From: JADJPF01 sp964492845
Lineage (GTDB): Bacteria; Acidobacteriota; Blastocatellia; Chloracidobacteriales; JADJPF01
Assembly: GCA_964492845.1 (NCBI GenBank)
Contig: CAZBMZ010000026.1
Location: 1-64,000 of the forward strand
Direction: 5' to 3'
DNA length: 64,000 nt
Shown here one piece after another: positions 26,190-33,374 of the stretch (its first letter is position 1; each line of letters begins with the position of its first letter). The position numbers and the translations under genes were made by a program. The notes under the pieces were generated by a model. The model had not been told where the DNA came from. It searched no databases and was given only the letters and a program-made list of their open reading frames with translations.

Positions 26190-26753
26190 ATGATTACAAA
26201 TCTACAACCTTCAGAATTTAGTCAGCCTAATTTAGAAGTGCTAATTAGTGCTGAAAGCATACAAGCCCGAGTTAAAGAATTAGGAGCTAAAATCACTCAA
26301 GATTATGTAGGCAAAAGTCTTTTACTTATTTGTGTCCTCAAAGGAGCTTGTATTTTTTTAGGTGATTTAGTACGAAATATTGACCTACCTTTATCTTTAG
26401 ATTTTATGGCTGTTTCTAGCTATGGGGCTGCTTCAAAATCATCTGGAGAAGTAAGAATACTTAAAGATTTAGATACAAGTCTAAAAGGTAGAGATATTTT
26501 AGTAGTAGAAGATATAGTTGATACAGGTCTAACACTAAATTATTTACAAGATATTTTTCGCCGTAGAGATGCTAATTCTGTAGCAGTAGTAGCTTTACTA
26601 GATAAACCTTCTAGGCGTATTCGACAAGTAGAAGTAGCTTATGTTGGTTTTGAAATTCCTAATGCTTTTGTTGTGGGTTATGGGCTAGATTATGCAGAAC
26701 GTTATCGAAACTTACCTTTTGTAGGTGTCTTAAAAGAGGAAAAAACTACTTAA
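26190..26753 (+). CDS. hpt: Hypoxanthine phosphoribosyltransferase
   Basis: Purine salvage: converts hypoxanthine or guanine plus PRPP to IMP or GMP. The ATG at 26190 (187 residues) is favoured because the upstream GTG at 26181 overlaps the AAGGTG ribosome site. Key motifs are the LKGACIFLGDL loop, SSYGAASKSSG flexible loop, PRPP-binding ILVVEDIVDTGLTL, and the C-terminal VGYGLDYAERYRNLPFVG that closes the active site. In many bacteria hpt is next to tilS/ftsH; here it is divergent from rpiB-deoC, a nucleoside-sugar salvage context. Confidence 0.95.
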   Translation: MITNLQPSEFSQPNLEVLISAESIQARVKELGAKITQDYVGKSLLLICVLKGACIFLGDLVRNIDLPLSLDFMAVSSYGAASKSSGEVRILKDLDTSLKGRDILVVEDIVDTGLTLNYLQDIFRRRDANSVAVVALLDKPSRRIRQVEVAYVGFEIPNAFVVGYGLDYAERYRNLPFVGVLKEEKTT

Positions 26754-26908
26754 AATTGCTTAAGATGTCCTTAAAATGGAGTTATTTTCTGTCTGAAGCT
26801 AGACTTGAAAGTTTTTCTCTAGGAATGTTAGAATGTTTTTGTCCACATCGCTAAAATCGGCTTTCTGCCAAAAAAATTTCTAATTTTAACTGAAAGAGGG
26901 GAGACATA

Positions 26909-28006
26909 ATGATGTTTTGTCCCTTCTGCGGCCACCAAAACCGGGAAGGTAAGAAATTTTGTCGCCAATGTGGTCGAACTATGCCTCCACCACGTAGTAG
27001 CGTGGGAACAACCCCTTTACCCCATTATCATACCTTTGCTGAAGAATTAAACTTGCTTGAAAACCAGGCATCTTTAACTAATAATCCCCCAGCATCTTTA
27101 ATCGATCAAAGCATTTATAATAGTTTTTCAGAGACTATTGATAAATCTCCCAAAGTATCTGTTCCAACGCCTGCTAAATGGCAACCAGATATTGCAGTTA
27201 AAACTAGTGAAGGATTTGCTGCTTCTCCAGAACTTGAGCAGCCACTTGACCAATTTACACATCAATTGTTGCCTGATACCATAGGTTTTGAAGTTCCTAA
27301 ATCCCCATCCTCAATCAGTGTTTATTCAAAATCTACCCCAACTAGCCTAAATGGTAACATTGGCAGTGTACCTAGCTCTGTAGGCTCATTTTCACAAGCT
27401 AAATTAGAATCTCTAAACACTTCTGTAGCAAAAAAATCTAGTAATGGCTCTTTAGCAAATCCTATTGTTGATTTTAGTGATTATGCAGAGCCAGAGTTTA
27501 ATACTACAGAAGAAATGGAAGCTTTAGCAGATAGAGGAATGGAAAAAACAGCCGACATTCCTGTATTAACAGAAAGAACTGCTGATATGCCCGTGCTAAC
27601 GGAAAAAACTGCTGACATCCCCATATTACCAGAAAGAAATATAGGCACTCCACCTATAGCAAAATCTATTAACTCAGCACCTGTTATAACACCTAGTATT
27701 TTACCTGTAGCAAATACTGTAAAACCACAAGCTACTACAAGTTTTTCTAAATCAACTGAAGCAACCATTGGAACTATTAGAACTATTAGCAATGCTACTC
27801 CAACACGTGCTGCAACAGGAGTGCTTTCTATTACTAGTCCAACACAAGATCTAGTAGAAAATACAAAGCGAATTGAACAGATTATTTTAATAATTATTGT
27901 ACTTATTGCACTTATTGGAATAGGTATTCTTGTCTGGGTTTTAGTTTTAAGACCTTTAGGAATTGCTTATTTACCTATAAATTCCTTTGGTAATCTCTTT
28001 GCTTAA
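26909..28006 (+). CDS. Zinc-ribbon membrane protein with Thr-rich repeats
   Basis: 365 residues. An N-terminal zinc ribbon (C4, C7, C18, C21) is followed by a long disordered Ser/Thr/Pro-rich region and a single C-terminal membrane span (about 322-346) with almost nothing beyond it. The disordered part contains three consecutive 10-residue repeats (TADIPVLTER and variants at T214, T224, T234). Evenly spaced Thr in a disordered cytoplasmic tail fits a kinase substrate or FHA-binding platform. AGAGGGGAG precedes the double ATG. I know no named family; zinc-ribbon plus tail-anchor proteins are often signalling scaffolds. Confidence 0.75.
   Translation: MMFCPFCGHQNREGKKFCRQCGRTMPPPRSSVGTTPLPHYHTFAEELNLLENQASLTNNPPASLIDQSIYNSFSETIDKSPKVSVPTPAKWQPDIAVKTSEGFAASPELEQPLDQFTHQLLPDTIGFEVPKSPSSISVYSKSTPTSLNGNIGSVPSSVGSFSQAKLESLNTSVAKKSSNGSLANPIVDFSDYAEPEFNTTEEMEALADRGMEKTADIPVLTERTADMPVLTEKTADIPILPERNIGTPPIAKSINSAPVITPSILPVANTVKPQATTSFSKSTEATIGTIRTISNATPTRAATGVLSITSPTQDLVENTKRIEQIILIIIVLIALIGIGILVWVLVLRPLGIAYLPINSFGNLFA
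27548..27637 (+). repeat. Three tandem 30-bp repeats encoding a Thr decapeptide
   Basis: The units translate to TADIPVLTER, TADMPVLTEK and TADIPILPER. They have diverged more at DNA than at protein level (for example gccgacattcc against gctgatatgcc), which points to selection on the peptide. Confidence 0.75.
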
Positions 28007-28111
28007 AATAAATTTTAGTAAAAATAAGGCTAAAGTTAGTGCCTAGCTTAACAAACTATAAATAAACTGTTAGTATTTTATAAAAATAACTATAAAAGCC
28101 TGAAAAAATAT

Positions 28112-29731
28112 ATGATCAAGATCAAAAGCAAATTAATTATCTCGTTATTTATTGCTTTGTTGTGGTTAGACTTATCGGGTCAATCAATTTTGGCTCAAGG
28201 GCCTGTTATTGGTCGTCCTAAAGATGATCCCCCTGCAAAACCAACAAATACTAGTAACCCAACAAACCCACCCCGCAAAGTAGCTAAACCACGTCGTAAT
28301 CCAAAAACCGTTTCACCAACGGCTGTTCCTAAAGGTAAACCAATAGATTTTTATATAACTAAAGGTTCTGAACTATTAGACACAGGCGAGTTTGAACTAG
28401 CATCAGAATACTTTCAAGAAGCAGACAAAAAACGTAAAGATCGCAATGCTACTCCTGAATTATTAGAATTATTGGATAAACAAATTCAAGTTGCTAAATT
28501 ACATATAGAATCTGATGATAGTGACGATGTGGAAAAAGCTTTAAGTAATTATCTAGAGATACTTAAGCTAAGACCAAATGATCCAAAATCTAAAGAAGAA
28601 ATACCACAGCTTTATGCTAAGTTAGTTGAAGATGCCTTAAATGAAAAAGATTATGATCGTGCAATAGAGAATATTGATAAATTACTTAGTATAAAACCCG
28701 GTGATATTGAAACAAAAGAAAAGTTAATTCCTGCTCTTTTAGGACAAGGTGAAGCAGCATTAAGCAATGGTCAAGATAGCGTTGCCCAAAATAGCTTTCG
28801 CCGAGTATTACAATTAGATTCTAAAAACTTAATAGCACAAGAAAAACTTCGCTTACTAGACCTAAAAAACCTACTTGAATTTGCAGAAAATAAGCTTAAG
28901 GCAGAAGCTTATGAAGATGCAATGATTAAGTTTAAGGAAGCTTTGTCAATTGATCCAGAAAATGAACAAGCTAAAGCAGGTCTAAAAATATCTGAAGGTA
29001 ATTATCAAAAACTTAAAGCAGAACAATTTTATCGTAATAGACAATATACAGACGCAGAAAAACTCTATCAAGAAGCTTTAATAATTTTGCCTGAAGATGA
29101 AAAAATTAAATCTCGTTTAGCAGAAATAGCTATTCGTCTTACCCCACCAACAGCAGCTAAAGGTAAAAGTATCTGGAAAGGTACAGTAAAAAGCACTACA
29201 GATATAAAAATCAAAGGGCTAGAAATTACTTATAGCGGAGAGGCTGAAGGTACTATAAATTCACGGCTTCCAGAAATAGGTTACACTATAAAACGTGTTA
29301 AAGCTATTGCTGGAGGGGTGACAGTCAAAATAGCAGATCAACCTTCTGCTAATAATAACTATACTTCTACTTTTTCTATTAATACCAAAAAGGCTAAAGA
29401 TGTTTCTTTTGAGATTGAATGGGAATTAAAACGACAGGGTCAAATTAGCTGGCAAGGTCAAGTAAGTGGGCGTAGTATTGTACGAATACAAGGTCAATTT
29501 GTCGATATTGAACAAGTTAGTGGTGAACAAGCAAAAGAAGTAAGTTATCAAGGTGATCCGTTACCTTCCCAAGAAGCTACTGTAAAGGTAAGAAAAGTAA
29601 GCGGTAATGCAGAAATTCGTTTAATGGAAGCACCCTCTCAAAGCAATTCTTATATAACAACATTAGAAATAGAAAATTCTAGTGATAGCTCTACACCTTT
29701 AGCTTTCCAATTAGAATGGTTATTAAAATAA
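28112..29731 (+). CDS. Secreted TPR-repeat protein
   Basis: 539 residues with an N-terminal signal peptide or anchor (about 1-29, ending SILAQG) and a Pro/Asn/Thr linker. About six TPR-like units follow (about 75-345), with recurring ALSIDPENEQAK-type turns. The C-terminal 190 residues hold two related beta domains: SIWKGTVKSTTDIKIKGLEI and SWQGQVSGRSIVRIQGQFV, each ending in an FxIEWELK or FQLEWLLK strand. That internal duplication looks real. No family name recognised; probably an envelope scaffold. Confidence 0.8.
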   Translation: MIKIKSKLIISLFIALLWLDLSGQSILAQGPVIGRPKDDPPAKPTNTSNPTNPPRKVAKPRRNPKTVSPTAVPKGKPIDFYITKGSELLDTGEFELASEYFQEADKKRKDRNATPELLELLDKQIQVAKLHIESDDSDDVEKALSNYLEILKLRPNDPKSKEEIPQLYAKLVEDALNEKDYDRAIENIDKLLSIKPGDIETKEKLIPALLGQGEAALSNGQDSVAQNSFRRVLQLDSKNLIAQEKLRLLDLKNLLEFAENKLKAEAYEDAMIKFKEALSIDPENEQAKAGLKISEGNYQKLKAEQFYRNRQYTDAEKLYQEALIILPEDEKIKSRLAEIAIRLTPPTAAKGKSIWKGTVKSTTDIKIKGLEITYSGEAEGTINSRLPEIGYTIKRVKAIAGGVTVKIADQPSANNNYTSTFSINTKKAKDVSFEIEWELKRQGQISWQGQVSGRSIVRIQGQFVDIEQVSGEQAKEVSYQGDPLPSQEATVKVRKVSGNAEIRLMEAPSQSNSYITTLEIENSSDSSTPLAFQLEWLLK

Positions 29732-29756
29732 TTTCAAACTTCATTAACATGTTAGA

Positions 29757-29782
29757 AAAACCGAGCAAGTAGGCTCGGTTTT
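29757..29782 (+). terminator. Intrinsic terminator after the TPR gene
   Basis: AAAACCGAGC (29757-29766) pairs with GCTCGGTTTT (29773-29782) around AAGTAG. It separates the secreted TPR gene from the small-protein run. Confidence 0.85.
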
Positions 29783-29819
29783 CGTTTATACTAGTAAGAA
29801 AATTTTAAGGAGAAAGATA

Positions 29820-30137
29820 ATGAGCGATAAATTTCAGTCATTTACCGTAGGAGATTGGTATAATCGTCAGTCCCAGCCTCAAACTACAACACCAAAAGAT
29901 GATGAGCAAATTAAATTTGAAAAAACCTATCCTGCTTTCCAACAATATCTTACTAGAGAAAATTTTCATGAGCTTTTTCAAAAATGTGGAAAAACTTGTA
30001 CAGATCTAGATCGCTTAGTTCGTACAGGTAACAAAGAACAAGCCGAATCAGCACAACATGCCCTTAATGCTTATGGTTTATCTATTCAATTAGCTAACGA
30101 ATTATTAGAGTTAAAAGCAAAATTTCGTGGTTGGTAA
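29820..30137 (+). CDS. Small soluble protein of unknown function
   Basis: 105 residues, predicted mostly helical after a polar N-terminus, with two Cys (KCGKTCTDLDRLV, near 61-66). AAGGAG lies eight bases before the ATG, which supports it as a real gene. It is the first of four consecutive small genes on the plus strand. I recognise no family. Confidence 0.7.
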   Translation: MSDKFQSFTVGDWYNRQSQPQTTTPKDDEQIKFEKTYPAFQQYLTRENFHELFQKCGKTCTDLDRLVRTGNKEQAESAQHALNAYGLSIQLANELLELKAKFRGW

Positions 30138-30270
30138 TATGGTTGGTAAATAAAATTTGTTTAATCTTTGCAGGGAAATTTTCTTAACCTCTGAGCAACT
30201 TTTAATGCCGACCTCCGATAATACGGGTGATCAAATTCTTCTATTTGAATAATATGCATAGGGAGGCTTT

Positions 30271-30639
30271 ATGGCAATTCAAGGATTAAATAACAACTTT
30301 AACTTAAATGGGATTCAATCTCTTTCCAACCGTACTTCTTCATCAACTAATAGCGGTGGCGGTTCATTTAGCTTAGGCGGTGGTTCTGCTGGTGTAGGTA
30401 ATTCTTTAGGTGAAGGTAACTTGGGCCTTGGGGATGTTAATACAAAAGATCCAAACGTAGAAAACGCATTAAATTCTGTTGCTGGTGAAAGTGCTATTCA
30501 ACAACAATTCAAAAGTCAATTAGCATTAATCAATTTACAAGAACGCATTCAATCACAATCACGCACAACTGAAGTTTTAACCAATATTCTTAAGGCTCGT
30601 CATGATACAGCTTTAGATGCAGTTCGTAACTTAAAATAA
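30271..30639 (+). CDS. Small protein with Gly/Ser-rich head and helical tail
   Basis: 122 residues. The first 55 are Asn/Ser/Gly-rich and probably disordered (GGGSFSLGGGSAGVG). The remainder (about 65-122) is predicted to be a long helix ending in ALDAVRNLK. The layout (disordered head, C-terminal helix) resembles secreted filament or inner-rod subunits of type III-like machines. That similarity is structural only. GGGAGG precedes the ATG. It lies 26 bases before a small TPR gene. Confidence 0.7.
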   Translation: MAIQGLNNNFNLNGIQSLSNRTSSSTNSGGGSFSLGGGSAGVGNSLGEGNLGLGDVNTKDPNVENALNSVAGESAIQQQFKSQLALINLQERIQSQSRTTEVLTNILKARHDTALDAVRNLK

Positions 30640-30664
30640 GTAATTAAGCTTAAGGGGCTAGTTA

Positions 30665-31051
30665 ATGTCAAATTTAGCAGTAGAAGTTTCTCAAGAAGAG
30701 CTAACATTTTTAATGGAAGCAGCAACTATTTATCGTGATGCAGGCAAATATCAGCAAGCACGCGAAGTAGTTCTTGGCCTTATAGCTCTTAGACCTGAAT
30801 CAGACATTCCACTAGTTACTTATGGAACAATTCTTTTTGCAGAAAATAACTTTGATGAAGCCATTGAATATTATAAATCTGCAATAGAAAAAAATACCGA
30901 CAGTGCTTATGCTTATGTACATTTAGGTGAAGCTTTTTTTATGAAAAAAGATTTTTCTATAGCACGTGAACACCTAACACGTGCTATAGAACTTAGCTCA
31001 GATGGCCCTTATGGACAAATGGCTAAGTCTATATTAGAGGTTATTGAATAG
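30665..31051 (+). CDS. Small TPR protein, chaperone-like
   Basis: 128 residues with about three TPR units: EELTFLMEAATIYRDAGKYQQAREV, then the FAENNFDEAIEYYKSAI unit and the FMKKDFSIAREHLTRAIEL unit. A three-TPR soluble protein of this size matches type III secretion class II or SctY/SctG-type chaperones, which bind small secreted subunits. General TPR adaptors look the same, so this is only a hypothesis. It is flanked by the two small unknown proteins it might serve. AAGGGG precedes the ATG. Confidence 0.8.
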   Translation: MSNLAVEVSQEELTFLMEAATIYRDAGKYQQAREVVLGLIALRPESDIPLVTYGTILFAENNFDEAIEYYKSAIEKNTDSAYAYVHLGEAFFMKKDFSIAREHLTRAIELSSDGPYGQMAKSILEVIE

Positions 31052-31095
31052 GATTAAGTGTATTACAGAAAGTTTTTTCTGTGAGGTAAATAATT

Positions 31096-31464
31096 ATGAA
31101 AATTGATAGATTTAACATACCTGATTTTAATTCTTTTAATGAAACAAAAAATATTAATCGTTCAGAAGTTAAAAATAATAGTTTTGAAGCTCAATTAGAT
31201 GGTATTAGTGTTCGTCCTGATAATACAAGTTCTCCTTTAAAAAGTGAATTAACTAGTATTGCACAATCTACGGATTTTAATAACTCAATTTCTAGCCGAG
31301 TAGCCATAGATAAAGCGGCTCGCTCTTTTGTAAGTAACTTGATTAGCCCTGAATTAAGTGAAAAAATTAATATGAATTCGCTTCTTTCTGCTATGTCAGA
31401 TTTTGCTCAAAACGATCCTGTTATGAGCCAAAAATTACAAAGACTTCTAGTTAGATTGTCATAA
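31096..31464 (+). CDS. Small soluble protein of unknown function
   Basis: 122 residues: a polar, Asn/Ser-rich N-terminal half (MKIDRFNIPDFNSFNETK...) and a C-terminal helical half (about 73-122) ending QKLQRLLVRLS. It has the same disordered-head plus helical-tail plan as the gene at 30271 and GAGGT before the ATG. Last in the run before a bidirectional terminator. No family recognised. Confidence 0.7.
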   Translation: MKIDRFNIPDFNSFNETKNINRSEVKNNSFEAQLDGISVRPDNTSSPLKSELTSIAQSTDFNNSISSRVAIDKAARSFVSNLISPELSEKINMNSLLSAMSDFAQNDPVMSQKLQRLLVRLS

Positions 31465-31487
31465 ACGCTTTACAATCAATAAGCAAT

Positions 31488-31519
31488 AAAAAGCCTGTAA
31501 ATTACGTTACAGGCTTTTT
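31488..31519. terminator. Bidirectional terminator between convergent genes
   Basis: AAAAAGCCTGTAA (31488-31500) is perfectly complementary to TTACAGGCTTTTT (31507-31519) around ATTACG, with A/T tracts on both sides. It touches the stop codon of the PstS-like gene on the minus strand and follows the small-protein run on the plus strand. Confidence 0.88.
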
Positions 31520-32580
31520 TATTTGTCTTGCTTTTCTATCTCTTGTCTTAAAAAATCTGCTAAATCTTTACTTAGATCTGTAGTATACCAATAAGTATTA
31601 TAAGCTAGCGAATAATCTTTATTTAACTTACCATCCAAAATGGGTAATTTTCCTTCTTCTGTATCACTTGACTTTATTTTTAATAATTTAACATTACTTG
31701 GTAATACTTCTTTTACTTCACCATAAGCAATACTACTAGGATTATCTATAGATGTTGCAATTATTTTTGGGGAAACCTTTATTTGAGTATTATTTATTAT
31801 TCTTTTTTGGATAAATTCATTAATAAAAAGGTTATCTTGAAAAGCCTGAATATTAATAGCTAAGTCTATACCTCCAAAAGCTTTCCAGTTATCAATCTCT
31901 CCTTTAAAAATACCTTGTAATTGACCCAAGCTAAGTTCTTCTATTGGGTTATCTTTATGAACATAAAAGGCGAGTATCCATTTAGGAGCAATAATTTCTT
32001 TTACTTCCCTACCTGTTAATAAAGTTAGCTGTTTTCTTTCTTCTTGTGAGAGTTGAAAAGTTGTTTGTACAAGATGAGCTTTTCCTTGAGTTAGTTCAGC
32101 TAAGGCAACCCTTTCACTTTTTGGTATTACTGATGTTGCCATCCCTAAATTTTTAGCCATAAAAGCTTCTGTTAACTCTGTTAAAAGGCTTTGATTAACT
32201 TTAGCTCCTGTAATAATAAATTGTTTATCATTAATATTGTTTCCAAAGTATGCTAACCATAATAAAAGTGCTTGAGCTAATATTACACTAGATAAAATAA
32301 TAATGATTGTAGTGTAAACTCTTTCTCTCTTTTTATATGGCCTTGGATCTAGTGCTAATGTAGTTGTACGAGCAGCACGTTGTGCATTAGAAAGACTTTC
32401 CCTATTAGCAGATGCCCGTCCTGATGATAAATTTTCTTTGTTAGATCTAGTTTTACTATCTGGTGAAGCAGAAACATCTATAGTTATATTACTAATAAAA
32501 GATGTTTCTAAGAGATCATCCTTAATAGAATCTTCTTTAAGACTATCATCAAGTTTATCTTTTTTATTACTTGTACTCAT
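31519..32580 (-). CDS. Membrane-anchored PstS-like (phosphate-binding family) protein
   Basis: 353 residues. The first 88 are charged, Ser-rich and probably disordered in the cytoplasm. One membrane span follows (about 90-112). The extracytoplasmic part looks like a type 2 periplasmic binding domain of the PstS family: FYVHKDNPIEELSLGQLQGIFKGEIDNW is the usual signature, and a SSIAYG motif follows later. True PstS proteins have a signal peptide and sit beside pstCAB; here neither applies. A cytoplasmic tail on a ligand-binding domain suggests sensing rather than transport. No clear Shine-Dalgarno. Confidence 0.75.
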   Translation of the reverse strand: MSTSNKKDKLDDSLKEDSIKDDLLETSFISNITIDVSASPDSKTRSNKENLSSGRASANRESLSNAQRAARTTTLALDPRPYKKRERVYTTIIIILSSVILAQALLLWLAYFGNNINDKQFIITGAKVNQSLLTELTEAFMAKNLGMATSVIPKSERVALAELTQGKAHLVQTTFQLSQEERKQLTLLTGREVKEIIAPKWILAFYVHKDNPIEELSLGQLQGIFKGEIDNWKAFGGIDLAINIQAFQDNLFINEFIQKRIINNTQIKVSPKIIATSIDNPSSIAYGEVKEVLPSNVKLLKIKSSDTEEGKLPILDGKLNKDYSLAYNTYWYTTDLSKDLADFLRQEIEKQDK

Positions 32581-32697
32581 TTTATATAAAATAAAAATTT
32601 ACTATTTAATTTGCCTATTCAACCTATCTCTGCCTAAAAGCTTTGCATCATAGGAAATGGATGTGCTTTAATCTTGCTTTCAACTTTTATTAAACTG

Positions 32698-33372
32698 ATG
32701 AAATATTTATCTTTACTAGTAATTTTACTATTAACATTTGGATTTACAGCTTGCCCACTTAAGGAGAAAAAAGAATCTCCTCCCTGGGTAATATATCAAA
32801 ACAATACACAAACAGCTTTAGAAGCTCTAAGGAATTTACAGGAACAAGAATTTGCAGCAACAGATATAGACTCTTACAAAAAGACTTTACAAGAAACAGC
32901 TATTAAAGTTGAAAACTTTCTACAAAACAACAAATCTGAACCGCCAAAAAAATCTTATATAGAAATAAATGATGCTTTAGAAGATTTTTCCATAGCTTTA
33001 GAACTAATGGAAAGAAAAAGATCTTCTGTTGGTAATAACTTTTTTAATAATAAGCTTTTTGCCAATACTGACTCAAAGCTTTTTGAACGTGTTAAACAAA
33101 GATACAAACTTGGGCCTGAACTACAAACAGCTTCACATACTTATTATTATATAGACCCTATATTACACGAAGCCCTTCGTTCAGCCAACAACCATATTGA
33201 ACGAGCAGCCCGAAGATTAAAGGATGAAGTTGCTGCTGAAGCTAAAGCCGCTAGAGAAGCTAAAAAAGAAGCTCTTAAAAACCTAAAAGATATGCCTACA
33301 GTTACTCCTAGCCCTGATGCGACCCCTAGTAGCCTTGATCCAAGCTCTAGATTAAAAAACCCAAAGAAGTAG
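32698..33372 (+). CDS. Predicted lipoprotein of unknown function
   Basis: The frame begins at a TTG (32674), but the ATG at 32698 gives a standard lipoprotein signal (MKYLSLLVILLLTFGFTAC, lipobox FTAC). The mature part is charged and largely helical, with a coiled-coil stretch near the end (EAKAAREAKKEALKNLK) and a Pro/Ser/Thr tail. No strong ribosome site is visible for either start. It converges on clpA with only two bases between stops. Family not recognised. Confidence 0.7.
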   Translation: MKYLSLLVILLLTFGFTACPLKEKKESPPWVIYQNNTQTALEALRNLQEQEFAATDIDSYKKTLQETAIKVENFLQNNKSEPPKKSYIEINDALEDFSIALELMERKRSSVGNNFFNNKLFANTDSKLFERVKQRYKLGPELQTASHTYYYIDPILHEALRSANNHIERAARRLKDEVAAEAKAAREAKKEALKNLKDMPTVTPSPDATPSSLDPSSRLKNPKK

Positions 33373-33374
33373 AG

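Noticed and set aside
29820..31464. A confirmed type III secretion locus
   Set aside because: No ATPase, export gate, secretin or ring gene is in the window. Only general resemblance of small proteins and a TPR protein was seen.
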